64,000 nucleotides of DNA. Origin: Actinomadura rayongensis (GTDB lineage Bacteria; Actinomycetota; Actinomycetes; Streptosporangiales; Streptosporangiaceae). This document shows, piece by piece, positions 32,563 to 41,537 of the stretch (the stretch's first letter is position 1; each line of letters opens with the position of its first letter). Position numbers and translations under genes: made by a program. The DNA lies in assembly GCF_009831215.1 (NCBI RefSeq), contig NZ_WUTW01000001.1:1507423-1571422 (forward strand), given 5' to 3'. The notes under the pieces were generated by a model, which saw only the letters and a program-made list of their open reading frames with translations, was not told the DNA's origin and made no database searches.

Positions 32563-34092
32563 TCAGACGTCGGCCGTGATCTCGGCGAACGTCTCGGCCC
32601 TGGCCTCCTCCGGGAGGGGCCGCGTGCCGCGCCGGGGGAGCAGCAGCGCCGGGACGATCAGCACCGCCGTCAGCGCGAGCGCCACCCAGAACGGCGTGTG
32701 GAACGCCTCGGACAGCAGCGGGGCGATCCGTTCGCGGACCGCGTCCGGCACCGCGCCGAACCCCTCGCCGCCCCCGCCCGGGATGCGGTCGGCGATCCCG
32801 CGCGACAGCAGCACGGCCAGCAGCGCCGAGCCGAACGACCCGCCGAGCTGCATGAGGATGTTCAGCGAGCTGGTCGCCCGGGCCACCGAGCGCTGCGGGA
32901 GCGTCGCGATGGCCGAGCTCATCGTCGGCATCATGGTCGAGCCGAGGCCGAGGCCCCGCACGAACAGCATGGCCGCGAGCAGCGCGTAGGACGTGTGGTC
33001 CGACACCTGCGTGAGCCCGATCGTGCCGAGGACGAGCAGCACGATCCCGACCGGGACCACGCGTCCGGCCCCGATCCGGTCGGTGAGCTGCCCGGCGAAC
33101 GGCATCGCGAGCGCCGCCCCGATGCCCTGCGGCGCGATCAGCAGGCCCGCCGCGAACGCGCTCTCGCCGCGCGCCGTCTGGTAGTAGAGCGGAAGCAGCA
33201 GCAGCGAGCCGATGAGCGCGACGCCGACGAGCAGGACCGCGAGCGAGGCGTTGGCGAACGTCCGGTCGGCGAACAGCCGGACGTCGATCAGCGCCCGCTC
33301 GCCCCGCGCCAGGCTGTGCGCGACGAACAGCGCGATGAGCACCGCTCCCGCCGCGACCCAGCCGAGGACGGCGGCGTTCCCGAACCCGCCGTGGCTGCTG
33401 GCGTTGGACAGCCCGTAGATGAGCAGCGCGAACGCCGGCGGGAGCAGGAACATGCCGCGCAGGTCGAGCTTGGACCGTCCGTTCGATCCCCCGGAGCCGG
33501 CCGGGACGCGCCACCACGCGAGCGCCAGCGCCAGCGCGCCGATCGGCACGTTGACGAGGAAGATCCAGCGCCAGTCGGTGTTGTCGACCAGCCAGCCGCC
33601 GAGCGCGGGGCCGAGGATCGGGCCGAGCAGCATCGGCACGCCGACGATGCTCATGACGCGTCCCATCCGCCGCGGACCGGCCGCGACGGACAGGATCGCC
33701 ATGCCGGTCGGCATGAGCATCCCGCCGCCGAGCCCTTGCAGGACGCGGAACACGATGAGCGACTCGATGTTCCACGCCGCCCCCGACAGCGCGGATCCGG
33801 CCACGAACAGGACGATCGAGGTCATCCAGACCCGCCGTCCGCCGAACCGGTCGATGGCCCAGCCGGTCAGCGGGATGACCGTGCCGAGCGCGAGCATGTA
33901 GCCGGTGACGACCCACTGGATCGTGGACAGGCCGGTGTCGAAGTCCTTGCCGAGCGTCTGGAGCGCCACGTTGACGATCGTGGTGTCGAGGATCGCCATG
34001 ATCGTCCCGGCGACGATGACGAGGCCGAGGACGAGGACGCCGCGATCGAGCCGGTCCGACCCGGCCTGCGGCGGGGGTGGGCTTTCGGACAT
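32563..34092 (-). CDS. MFS drug efflux transporter (DHA2/EmrB type)
   Basis: A 509-residue 14-helix exporter. LDTTIVNVALQTLGKDFDTGLSTIQWVVTGYMLALGTVIPLTGWAIDRFGGRR carries the DHA2 motifs D1 and A. GPALGGWLVDNTDWRWIFLVNVPIGALAL is motif C and the following helix. The start at ATG 34092 is behind AAGGGGG; an upstream frame to 34170 would run through the operator region. It is divergent from a MarR gene with shared operators and so probably induced by the compound that gene's product senses. Confidence 0.93.
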   Translation of the reverse strand: MSESPPPPQAGSDRLDRGVLVLGLVIVAGTIMAILDTTIVNVALQTLGKDFDTGLSTIQWVVTGYMLALGTVIPLTGWAIDRFGGRRVWMTSIVLFVAGSALSGAAWNIESLIVFRVLQGLGGGMLMPTGMAILSVAAGPRRMGRVMSIVGVPMLLGPILGPALGGWLVDNTDWRWIFLVNVPIGALALALAWWRVPAGSGGSNGRSKLDLRGMFLLPPAFALLIYGLSNASSHGGFGNAAVLGWVAAGAVLIALFVAHSLARGERALIDVRLFADRTFANASLAVLLVGVALIGSLLLLPLYYQTARGESAFAAGLLIAPQGIGAALAMPFAGQLTDRIGAGRVVPVGIVLLVLGTIGLTQVSDHTSYALLAAMLFVRGLGLGSTMMPTMSSAIATLPQRSVARATSSLNILMQLGGSFGSALLAVLLSRGIADRIPGGGGEGFGAVPDAVRERIAPLLSEAFHTPFWVALALTAVLIVPALLLPRRGTRPLPEEARAETFAEITADV

Positions 34093-34140
34093 GGTGAGCC
34101 CCCTTTTCAGTGCGCCCCGTGATCCCCCGGAGGGGAAGCC

Positions 34141-34190
34141 TTGAACTTCAAGGTATTGGCAGTGCACCACGAAATATGTTGAACTTCAAG
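34141..34190. promoter_or_regulatory. Two copies of a MarR-type palindromic operator
   Basis: TTGAACTTCAAG occurs at 34141-34152 and 34179-34190 (38-bp spacing). Each has the perfect 11-bp palindrome TTGAA-C-TTCAA. They lie between the divergent MFS and MarR genes; the second copy ends 2 bp before the marR ATG. Confidence 0.88.
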
Positions 34191-34192
34191 TC

Positions 34193-34717
34193 ATGAGCCC
34201 ACCGAATTCTTCCCCGCCGCCCGACGAGGACGTCGTGACGCTGATGCGGCTGCTCGGCCGCATCGTCAAGGGGGTCAAGAAGCACGGCGGGCCGAGCGGG
34301 CCGCCGGAGCTCCTCCAGCGCGCGCGGGACGCGGGGCTCGCGCCCCGGCACATCCCGGTGATGGTCACACTCGCGATGTTCGGCTCGGCCGCCGTCGGGG
34401 AGCTGGCCGGGCGCATCGGCCTCGAACCCGCCACCACCAGCCAGCTCGTCGGCGAACTCCAGCGCGCCGGGCTCGTCACCAAGGAGGCCGACGAGCGGGA
34501 CCGCCGCCGCACGGTGATCAGCGTCGCCGAGCCCTGGCGCCCGGTCGTCGACGACTTCGCGCGGACCAAGCTGACCGCCGCGCGCCGCACGATCGACGCC
34601 CTGTCCCCGATCGAGCGCGAGCACTTCCTGCGCGGGCTCCGGCTGCTCGCCGACGCGCAGGACGAGATCCTCGCCGAGGCCCCGACCGCCGACCCGCTGC
34701 CGGACCCGCGGGCGTGA
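34193..34717 (+). CDS. MarR-family transcriptional regulator
   Basis: A 174-residue regulator. HIPVMVTLAMFGSAAVGELAGRIGLEPATTSQLVGELQRAGLVTKEADERDRRRTVISVAEPW is the winged helix with D-x-R wing. N- and C-terminal helices form the dimer. With its ATG 2 bp after an operator copy, it must be autorepressed and transcribed with a very short or no leader. Confidence 0.92.
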   Translation: MSPPNSSPPPDEDVVTLMRLLGRIVKGVKKHGGPSGPPELLQRARDAGLAPRHIPVMVTLAMFGSAAVGELAGRIGLEPATTSQLVGELQRAGLVTKEADERDRRRTVISVAEPWRPVVDDFARTKLTAARRTIDALSPIEREHFLRGLRLLADAQDEILAEAPTADPLPDPRA

Positions 34718-34723
34718 GCGCGG

Positions 34724-35023
34724 TCAGCCGCGCCGCATGAGCCGCCCGACGGCCGCCATCAGCTCGGTGGACATCTCGTCGCCCTTGCCCTCTTCGGCGC
34801 CCTCGGCGACGCAGTGCCGGACGTGCCCGTCCAGCAGCCCGAGCGCCACCTTGTCCAGCGCCGCCTGGACGGCCGAGATCTGCGTGAGGACGTCGATGCA
34901 GTACCGGTCGTCGTCGACCATGCGCTCGATGCCGCGCACCTGGCCCTCGATCCGGCGCAGCCGCGTCTGGAGCTGGTCCTTGGTGGCGGTGTAGCCGCGG
35001 ATCGGGGTCTGGCCGGTCGTCAT
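34724..35023 (-). CDS. CsoR-family metal-sensing repressor
   Basis: A ~99-residue four-helix repressor. Cys42 (RYCID), His67 and Cys71 (GHVRHCV) have the same spacing as the Cu(I) ligands C36/H61/C65 of mycobacterial CsoR, so copper sensing is most likely. RRIEGQVRGIERM is the conserved DNA-contact helix. Start at ATG 35023 behind GAGGA; a longer frame from 35065 lacks support. No copper ATPase or chaperone is adjacent, so targets are elsewhere, possibly including the copC operon at 41.5 kb. Confidence 0.92.
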   Translation of the reverse strand: MTTGQTPIRGYTATKDQLQTRLRRIEGQVRGIERMVDDDRYCIDVLTQISAVQAALDKVALGLLDGHVRHCVAEGAEEGKGDEMSTELMAAVGRLMRRG

Positions 35024-35151
35024 CGTCGTCCTCGCAATCGTGCCGGGCGGGCCGTGCGCGCCCACTGCCGTCGGGTTCGCCGCCGGTCGCCACCGCCGTC
35101 ATCCTATGCGGCTCCGCCCGGTTTCCCGCTGATCGCGAAGACCCGCCGGGG

Positions 35152-35742
35152 TCAGCCCGGCGGGACGTTCCAGGACGCGATCACCGGCCGTCCGTGCTCG
35201 GCGCCGAGCCGGGAGACCGTGCCGGTGTCCAGGGCGAACAGCCGTCCGAGCGCCGGGTCCAGGCCGAGCCAGCGCGCCGTGAGGATCCGCAGGACGTGCC
35301 CGTGCGCGACGAGCGCCACGTCCCCGTCGGCCAGCACCGGACGGCACCGCGCGAGGACGGCGTCCACCCGTTCCCCGACCCGCTCCACGGTCTCGCCGGG
35401 GTGGTCGGCGTCGCCGGGGATCACGCCGTCGTCCCACAGGTACCAGCCGGGACGCGTCTCGCGGATCTGAGCCGTCGTGATGCCCTCGTAGCCGCCGTAG
35501 TCCCACTCCCACAGATCGGGGTCGACGGCGTCCACGGCGAGCCCGGCCAGCTCGGCGGTCCGGCGGGCGCGTCCGGCCGGGCTGGCGACCACGCGGACGA
35601 CCGCGTCCAGCCCCGGGGCCTTGCGCAGCGACCGCGCCTGCTCCTCGCCGCGCTCGGTGAGCGGGACGTCGGTGCGCCCGGTGTGGCGCCTGTCCCGGCT
35701 CCACGCGGTCTCGCCGTGCCGGAGGAGGATCAGTTCGCCCAT
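35152..35742 (-). CDS. Histidine phosphatase (phosphoglycerate-mutase-like) family protein
   Basis: A 196-residue enzyme. LILLRHGETAWSRDRRHTGRTDVPLTERGEEQA has the phospho-accepting RHG. ASPAGRARRTAEL, WEWDYGGYEG and VALVAHGHVLRIL complete the two-His/two-Arg site. It dephosphorylates a small phospho-substrate; which one cannot be told. It lies 25 bp downstream of ald on the same strand. Confidence 0.92.
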   Translation of the reverse strand: MGELILLRHGETAWSRDRRHTGRTDVPLTERGEEQARSLRKAPGLDAVVRVVASPAGRARRTAELAGLAVDAVDPDLWEWDYGGYEGITTAQIRETRPGWYLWDDGVIPGDADHPGETVERVGERVDAVLARCRPVLADGDVALVAHGHVLRILTARWLGLDPALGRLFALDTGTVSRLGAEHGRPVIASWNVPPG

Positions 35743-35767
35743 GGGGCACCACTCTAGGGCGCGCCGG

Positions 35768-36886
35768 TCACGACGCGAGCACCACCTCCAGCGGTGTGCG
35801 CTCCAGCCCGTGCGCGTCGGCGACCGGACCGTAGACGATCCGCCCCGCGTGGGTGTTGAGCCCGAGGGCGAGCGCGGGGTCGGCGCGCAGCGCGTCCCGC
35901 CAGCCGAGGTCGGCGATCCGCAGCGCGTACGGCAGCGTGACGTTCGTGAGCGCGTAGGTGGACGTGTTCGGCACCGCGCCCGGCATGTTCGCCACGCAGT
36001 AGAACACCGAGTCGTGGACGCGGTACGTCGGGTCGTCGTGCGTCGTGGGACGCGAGTCCTCGAAGCAGCCGCCCTGGTCGATCGCGATGTCCACGAGCAC
36101 CGATCCGGCCTTCATGTGCGCGACGAGGTCGTTGGACACGAGCTTCGGCGCCTTCGCGCCCGGGATCAGCACCGCGCCGATCACCAGGTCGGCCTCGCGG
36201 ACCTCCCGGTCGAGCGTGTAGGCGGTGGACGTGAGCGTCCCGAGACGTCCCTGGTAGGCGGCGTCGATGTCGCGCAGCCGGTTGACGTTCACGTCCAGGA
36301 TCGTCACCGACGCGCCCATCCCGACCGCGATCCGCGCCGCGTTCAGCCCCGCCACCCCGCCGCCGATCACCGCGACCCGCGCGGGCGCCACCCCGGGCAC
36401 CCCGCCGGGCAGCACGCCCCGGCCGCCGTTGAACTTCATGAGGTTGTAGGCGCCGACCTGGGCGGCGAGCCGTCCGGCGACCTCCGACATCGGGGCGAGC
36501 AGCGGCAGCGAGCCGTCCGCGAACTGGACGGTCTCGTACCCGATCGCCGTGACGCCCGCCGCCAGCAGCGCGTCCGTGCACTCCCGCGACGCGGCCAGGT
36601 GCAGGTAGGTGAACAGCGTCTGCCCCGGCCGCATCCGGTGGAACTCGGGCGCGATCGGTTCCTTGACCTTGAGGATCAGGTCGCCCTCGCCCCACACCTC
36701 GTCCGGCCCGTCGACGATCTTGGCCCCGGCGCCGGCGAACTCGGCGTCGGCGACCGCCGAGCCCGCGCCCGCGCCGCGCTCCACGAACACCTCGTGCCCG
36801 TGGCGCGTCAGCTCGTGGACCCCCGCCGGGGCGATCGCCACCCGGTACTCGTGGTTCTTGATCTCGCGCGGAACGCCGATCTTCAT
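35768..36886 (-). CDS. ald: Alanine dehydrogenase
   Basis: A 372-residue hexameric enzyme converting L-alanine to pyruvate, ammonia and [24 protein letters not shown], the catalytic lysine in ILKVKEP, the histidine in YLHLAAS, the Rossmann [14 protein letters not shown] and [23 protein letters not shown] are all intact. Length is standard. ATG at 36886. In many actinobacteria it responds to alanine and hypoxia through a divergent AldR; no such regulator is next to it here. Confidence 0.96.
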   Translation of the reverse strand: MKIGVPREIKNHEYRVAIAPAGVHELTRHGHEVFVERGAGAGSAVADAEFAGAGAKIVDGPDEVWGEGDLILKVKEPIAPEFHRMRPGQTLFTYLHLAASRECTDALLAAGVTAIGYETVQFADGSLPLLAPMSEVAGRLAAQVGAYNLMKFNGGRGVLPGGVPGVAPARVAVIGGGVAGLNAARIAVGMGASVTILDVNVNRLRDIDAAYQGRLGTLTSTAYTLDREVREADLVIGAVLIPGAKAPKLVSNDLVAHMKAGSVLVDIAIDQGGCFEDSRPTTHDDPTYRVHDSVFYCVANMPGAVPNTSTYALTNVTLPYALRIADLGWRDALRADPALALGLNTHAGRIVYGPVADAHGLERTPLEVVLAS

Positions 36887-36935
36887 GACCCCTCCAACCG
36901 TCTCCCGGACTATGCCCCGGGACGGCGGCGGGCAG

Positions 36936-38099
36936 TCAGGGCAGCCACTCGTCGGCGATCGCGACGGTCAGCTGTTCCAGCAGGGGACCGGCGTGCCGCA
37001 TGGAGCGCCCGACGTCCCGCTCGATGTCGGCGAGCGCGTAGACGGCCTGGATCCGGCTGCGGCGCAGTTGCTCCCCGGTGAGGCCGCGCCGTCCGGTGAC
37101 CGCGACGACGGGCGTCCCCGACCGCGCCGCCGACCGCGCCACGCCCGCCGGGGTCCGGCCGCGCAGCGTCCGCGTGTCGAGCGCGCCCTCGCCGGTGACG
37201 ACGAGCCGCGCGCCGCGCGCCCGGCCGGCGAAGCCGAGCAGGTCGAGCAGGAAGCCCGCGCCCGGACGCGGCGTCGCGCCGAGCAGCGCCAGCGCCGCGA
37301 ACCCGGCCCCGCCGCCCGCGCCCGCGCCGGGCCGGTCCCGGGCGGACCGGCGGACGGCGGCCTCGGCGACGTCGGCCCAGCGCCGCAGGCCCGCGTCCAG
37401 CGTCCGGACGCCGTCGCGGCCCGCGTCGGCGTCCGCGCCCGCCTCGCGCGCCGCCGCGGGCGTCCCGGCGCGGCCGAGCAGTGCCCCGGTCACGTCCCCG
37501 GCGAGGACGAGTTCCACCCGCGACAGGTCCGGCAGGCCGCGCAGATCCACGGCGTGCAGGGACCGCAGGGCCGCGCCGCCGGGCGGAAGGTCGCGTCCTG
37601 CGGCGTCCAGCAGCCGTCCGCCGAGGCCCTGCACCAGCCCGGCGCCGCCGTCGGCGGCGGCGCTCGCGCCGAGCGCGAGGACGATCCGCCGCGCGCCGCC
37701 GCGCAGCGCGTGCCCGAGCAGCTGGCCCGCGCCGAGGCTCGTCGCGGTGAGCGGCCGGGGCCGGCCGCCGGGGAGCAGGCGCGGCGCGCACGCCTCGCCG
37801 AGGTCCACGACGGCCGTGTCACGCTCCACGGCCAGCACGGCCCGCACGGGACGTCCGACGGGCCCGCTGACCTCGGCCTCCACCCGCCGCCAGCCCGCCG
37901 CGACCGCCGCCTCGGCGAGGCCGTCGCCCGACGACGGGACGGGAAGTTCGACCACCGGGACGTCCGGCCGGACCCGGCGCAGCCCGGCGGCCAGATGCCG
38001 GGTCACGGCGGCGGCCGACAGCGAGCCCTTGAAACGGTCGGAGGCCAGCAGGACGTGTCCGCGGCCACCGGGTCCGGGAGTGTTGTCCGCGGACGCCAC
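36936..38099 (-). CDS. Glycerate kinase (GlxK/GarK type)
   Basis: A 387-residue kinase phosphorylating D-glycerate to 2-phosphoglycerate. LLASDRFKGSLSAAAVTRHLAAGLRR, PVPSSGDGLAEA, GASAAADGGAGLVQGLGGRLLDA (the TxDxGxGxxxALG-like site), LAGDVTGALLG and LVVTGEGALDTRTLRGRTPAGVA are family motifs. GTG 38099 behind GAAAGG. It lies between hairpins and probably forms its own unit. Confidence 0.9.
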   Translation of the reverse strand: MASADNTPGPGGRGHVLLASDRFKGSLSAAAVTRHLAAGLRRVRPDVPVVELPVPSSGDGLAEAAVAAGWRRVEAEVSGPVGRPVRAVLAVERDTAVVDLGEACAPRLLPGGRPRPLTATSLGAGQLLGHALRGGARRIVLALGASAAADGGAGLVQGLGGRLLDAAGRDLPPGGAALRSLHAVDLRGLPDLSRVELVLAGDVTGALLGRAGTPAAAREAGADADAGRDGVRTLDAGLRRWADVAEAAVRRSARDRPGAGAGGGAGFAALALLGATPRPGAGFLLDLLGFAGRARGARLVVTGEGALDTRTLRGRTPAGVARSAARSGTPVVAVTGRRGLTGEQLRRSRIQAVYALADIERDVGRSMRHAGPLLEQLTVAIADEWLP

Positions 38100-38120
38100 A
38101 CCACAGCCTTTCGCACCGAG

Positions 38121-38150
38121 CGGAGGGATGGCGTGAACGCCTTCCCTCCG
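38121..38150 (-). terminator. Hairpin terminator after the NCS2-type permease gene
   Basis: CGGAGGGATGGCG (38121-38133) pairs with CGCCTTCCCTCCG (38138-38150), one mismatch in 13, loop TGAA. It lies 17 bp beyond the permease stop and upstream of the glycerate kinase start. Confidence 0.75.
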
Positions 38151-38167
38151 TTTATGTCATCTCGGTG

Positions 38168-39613
38168 CTATTCCACACCCAGGGCCTGCTCCACGATGTT
38201 CAAACCGAAGTAGAGGATGAAAACGATCGAGACGATCCACAGGAGCGCGCCCGCCTCGCGCGGCCGGCCCCGGGCGATCTTGATGAGCGTGTAGGAGACG
38301 ATGCCCGCGCCGATGCCGTTGGTGATCGAGTACGTGTAGGGCATCACGACGATCGTCAGGAACGCCGGGATCGCGAACCCGAGGTCGGACCAGTCCACTT
38401 TGGCGACCCGTGTCATCATCAGCGCGCCGACCAGGACGAGCGCGGGCGCGGCGGCCTGGGCGGGGACGACGGCGGCCAGTGGCGTCAGGAACAGCGTCGC
38501 CGCGAACAGCGCGCCGGTCGCGAGGTTCGCCAGCCCGGTCCGCGCGCCCTCGCCGACCCCGGCGGCCGACTCCACGAACACCGTGTTGGCCGACGAGCTG
38601 GTCACGCCGCCGAGCGCGGCCGAAAGACCGTCCACCGACAGGATCCGGCCGAGCCGGGGCACCTGGCCGCGCTCGTCCACGAGCCCGGCCTCGTCGCTGA
38701 TGCCGAGGATCGTGCCCATCGCGTCGAAGAATCCCGACAGGACGAGCGTGAACAGAACGACGAGCGCGGTGAGGACGCCCGCCTCGGCGAAGCCGCCGAA
38801 CACGTCCACCTTGCCGAACAGCCCGAAGTCGGGCGCGGAGAAATAGCGGTCGGGCAGGTCGGGGGTCACCGTGCCCCAGGAGCCCGGCCCCTTGGCGGGA
38901 ATGTGCGCGTTCTTCTGGATGATGACCGCCACGACCGTCGCCACGATGATCCCGATGAGGATCGCGCCCGGCACCCGCCGCACGTACAGGACGATGATCA
39001 GCAGCAGCGCCAGCACGAACACCGCCGACGGCCAGGTGGCGAGCCGTCCGCCGAGCCCGAGCGTGAGCGGCGGGCTGGTCGCGCTGGACGTGATGAACCC
39101 GCCGTCCACCATCCCGACGAGCGCGATGAACGCGCCGATGCCGACCGCGATCGAGTGCTTGAGCGCCAGCGGGATCGCGTTCATGATCAGTTCCCGGACG
39201 CCCGTGACGGCCAGCAGGACGATCACCAGGCCCTCCAGCACGACCAGGCCCATCGCCTCCGGCCACGTCATGTGCGGCGCGGCCTGGAACGCGACGACCG
39301 CGTTGATGCCGAGCCCGGCGGCCACGGCCATCGGCGCGTTGCCGACCAGGCCCATGATCACCGTGGCGATCGCCGCCGACAGCGCGGTCATCGTCGTGAG
39401 CTGCGGGATCGACAGGACGTGCCCGTGGACGTCCTTCGCCCCGCCGAGGATCAGCGGGTTCAGCAGGATGATGTACGCCATCGCGAAGAACGTCGTGATC
39501 CCGCCGCGGATCTCGCGGGCCACGGTCGTGCCGCGCGCCGTCAGCTCGAAGAAGCGGTCCACCGGGCCGCGTGCGCCGAGGGACGGCGGCTTGGCCGCGC
39601 TGGGCTGGGACAT
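38168..39613 (-). CDS. NCS2-family (AzgA/PbuG-like) purine permease
   Basis: A 481-residue transporter with about 13 membrane helices. FFELTARGTTVAREIRGGITTFFAMAYIILLNPLILGGA is the typical AzgA/PbuG N-terminus. NAPMAVAAGLGINAVVAF and FDAMGTILGISDEAGLVDERG match transport motifs of the adenine/guanine/hypoxanthine branch. Uptake of a purine base by proton symport is expected, fitting the hydroxyisourate hydrolase gene upstream. Start chosen at ATG 39613 (GGAG upstream); an in-frame ATG at 39652 precedes it without support. Confidence 0.92.
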   Translation of the reverse strand: MSQPSAAKPPSLGARGPVDRFFELTARGTTVAREIRGGITTFFAMAYIILLNPLILGGAKDVHGHVLSIPQLTTMTALSAAIATVIMGLVGNAPMAVAAGLGINAVVAFQAAPHMTWPEAMGLVVLEGLVIVLLAVTGVRELIMNAIPLALKHSIAVGIGAFIALVGMVDGGFITSSATSPPLTLGLGGRLATWPSAVFVLALLLIIVLYVRRVPGAILIGIIVATVVAVIIQKNAHIPAKGPGSWGTVTPDLPDRYFSAPDFGLFGKVDVFGGFAEAGVLTALVVLFTLVLSGFFDAMGTILGISDEAGLVDERGQVPRLGRILSVDGLSAALGGVTSSSANTVFVESAAGVGEGARTGLANLATGALFAATLFLTPLAAVVPAQAAAPALVLVGALMMTRVAKVDWSDLGFAIPAFLTIVVMPYTYSITNGIGAGIVSYTLIKIARGRPREAGALLWIVSIVFILYFGLNIVEQALGVE

Positions 39614-39670
39614 CGGGAGCGCTCCAGGGCAGAGTCGGGAAAGAACCGGCACACAGTAACTGCCCGTGCC

Positions 39671-39716
39671 GGGTTCCGGCCGAACCGGCGTCCCCGTTCC
39701 CGTCCGGCCGGAACCC
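39671..39716 (-). terminator. Long-stem hairpin after uraH
   Basis: GGGTTCCGGCC (39671-39681) and GGCCGGAACCC (39706-39716) are perfect 11-bp arms with a 24-nt loop that itself can pair weakly. It starts 5 bp beyond the uraH stop. Confidence 0.65.
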
Positions 39717-39721
39717 GCAGG

Positions 39722-40063
39722 TCACCCGCCCCGGTACGTCGAGTAGCCGTGGGCCCCGAGCGCCAGCGGGACGTGGTGGTCCTCGCCGCCGTCGGCCGCC
39801 GTGAAGATGATCCCGATCTCGGGGTAGAAGGTCGGCTCGCCCAGCTCGGCGAAGTACGCCCCCGACCCGAACCGGAGGCGGTAGGTGCCGGGCGGGGTCC
39901 CGGCGTCCGGATCGCGGGGGGCGGCGCTCCACCGGCCGTCCTCGGCGGTCGCGCCCTCCGCCACCGGCTCCCAGGTGTCATTGTCGTAACGATCGAGCCG
40001 GACCGGCAGGCCCGCGGCGGGCCGCCCGCTCCGGGTGTCGAGCACGTGCGTGGAAACGGTCAT
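39722..40063 (-). CDS. uraH: 5-hydroxyisourate hydrolase (transthyretin-like)
   Basis: A 113-residue enzyme of urate breakdown that hydrolyses 5-hydroxyisourate to OHCU. STHVLDTRSGRPAAGLPVRL carries the active-site His. The central Arg of TYRLRF and the C-terminal signature YSTYRGG (canonical YRGS with last residue Gly) fit. Urate oxidase and OHCU decarboxylase are not in the window. The adjacent purine permease suggests a purine-salvage/catabolism block, though a hairpin separates them. Confidence 0.93.
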   Translation of the reverse strand: MTVSTHVLDTRSGRPAAGLPVRLDRYDNDTWEPVAEGATAEDGRWSAAPRDPDAGTPPGTYRLRFGSGAYFAELGEPTFYPEIGIIFTAADGGEDHHVPLALGAHGYSTYRGG

Positions 40064-40168
40064 GGCGCCAGTACAGCAGCACTCAGGGTGTTGATCCGAC
40101 TGCCGCCGACGACCCGTCCGCTATAGCCTTCGGTGGTGCGTATGTGAGAGACGACGGAAGGGCCACGG

Positions 40169-41467
40169 ATGGATCGGGAGACCCTCGGGCAGCGCATCCG
40201 CGCGCTGCGGATCCGGCAGGGAATCAGCCAGGCTCAGCTCGCCTATCCCGAGCTGTCCGACAGCTACATCTCGCTCATCGAGAGCGACAAGCGGATCCCC
40301 GCGCCGAGCGTCGTCGACCTCCTCGCCGGGAAGCTCAACTGCTCGGCGACCTACCTCGTCAGCGGGGTCAGCGAGGACGTCGTGGACGAGCTGCGCGTCA
40401 CGCTCGACTACGCCGAGATCGCGCTGCGCAACGGCGCGCCGGGGGAGGCCCGCGCCCGGTTCGCCGACGTCCTGGCCAGCAGCGACGCCGTCGCGCTCCC
40501 GGACATGCTGCGGCAGGCCCGGTGGGGCCACGCGCTGGCGCTGGAGGCCGCCGGGGAGCTGGACGCCGCCGTCGAGGAGCTGCGGTCCCTCGCCGACGAG
40601 CTGCCGGTCGACGGCGACCTCGCGCAGTGGTCGCGGCTGCACGTCGCGCTGAGCCGGTGCCTGCGCGAGCGCGGCGAGCTGGGCGAGGGCGTCCGGGTCG
40701 CCGAGGACGCGCTGCGCCGCCTCATCGCCGCCGGGGCCGACTCGACCGACGCGGCCGTCCGGCTCGGCGCCGCGCTGCTCGCGGCGTTCGTGGAACGCGG
40801 CGACCTGGTGCGGGCCGGGCAGCTCGCCGACCAGCTCGTGGAGCGCGCCGAGCGGGTGGGCGGGCCGGGCGCCCGGCTCGCCGCCTACCGGGAGGCCGCG
40901 CACGTCGCCGAGATCCGCGGGGACTACGAGGCCGGGGTCGCGCTCGCCGAGCGGGCGCTGCTCAGCGCGGGCGAGGAGGAGGACCCGCGCGTCGTCGCCC
41001 GCGTCCGGATCACCTACGCGTCGCTGCTGCTGCGGGCCCGTCCGGCCGAGGCCGCGCAGGCCCGCGACCTGCTCGCCAAGGTGCGCGGCGAGATCGGCGT
41101 CGGGGAGTCGGGGGAGGCGCTGGTCGCGGCGTGCCTGACCGAGCTGGCCCGCGCCGAGACCGCGCTCGGCCGCCCGAACGAGGCCGTCGCGCTCGCCGAG
41201 GAGGCCCTGGACCTGCTCGGGGACACGCCGCGCCGCGCGACGGCGTGGGCGCTGACCGTCCTCGGGGAGGCGTGCGTCCGGCTCGGGCGCCGCAACCGGG
41301 CCGTGGAGGTCCTGACGCGGGCGGCGGAGCACCTGGAGCGGCTGGAGTCGTCCCGGGAGGCCGCGCGGACGTGGTTCGACCTCGCCGAACTGCTCGCCGA
41401 GACCGGCGCGGACGACACGCCCCGCCTGGACGCCTACCGCCGCGCGCTGACCTCGGCAGGGATCTGA
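40169..41467 (+). CDS. Helix-turn-helix/TPR transcriptional regulator
   Basis: A 432-residue protein. Residues 5-60 form an XRE/Cro-type HTH (LGQRIRALRIRQGISQAQLAYPELSDSYISLIESDKRIPAPSVVDLLAGKL). The remainder is a long all-helical TPR array (GAPGEARARF, GELDAAVEEL, GDYEAGVALAERAL, GRPNEAVALAEEAL). This architecture is common among actinobacterial signal-peptide or small-molecule-sensing regulators. It is divergent from uraH, so purine genes are possible targets. Confidence 0.88.
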   Translation: MDRETLGQRIRALRIRQGISQAQLAYPELSDSYISLIESDKRIPAPSVVDLLAGKLNCSATYLVSGVSEDVVDELRVTLDYAEIALRNGAPGEARARFADVLASSDAVALPDMLRQARWGHALALEAAGELDAAVEELRSLADELPVDGDLAQWSRLHVALSRCLRERGELGEGVRVAEDALRRLIAAGADSTDAAVRLGAALLAAFVERGDLVRAGQLADQLVERAERVGGPGARLAAYREAAHVAEIRGDYEAGVALAERALLSAGEEEDPRVVARVRITYASLLLRARPAEAAQARDLLAKVRGEIGVGESGEALVAACLTELARAETALGRPNEAVALAEEALDLLGDTPRRATAWALTVLGEACVRLGRRNRAVEVLTRAAEHLERLESSREAARTWFDLAELLAETGADDTPRLDAYRRALTSAGI

Positions 41468-41479
41468 AACCGACCAGCC

Positions 41480-41537
41480 GGAAGGGCTCAGTAGGGTGGA
41501 GGCGCCTCTGTCTCCACCGAAGAAATCCGGCCCTTCC
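41480..41537 (+). promoter_or_regulatory. Nested inverted repeats in the copC leader
   Basis: Outer arms GGAAGGGC (41480-41487) and GCCCTTCC (41530-41537) enclose GGTGGAG (41495-41501)/CTCCACC (41512-41518). The outer right arm ends at the base before the copC ATG and no Shine-Dalgarno is visible, so the structure may control translation. It may also terminate the HTH-TPR gene. Confidence 0.6.

Noticed and set aside
40091..40127. TTGATC...TATAGC as a sigma-70-like promoter upstream of the HTH-TPR gene
   Set aside because: The spacing is about 25 bp, too long for a normal -35/-10 pair.
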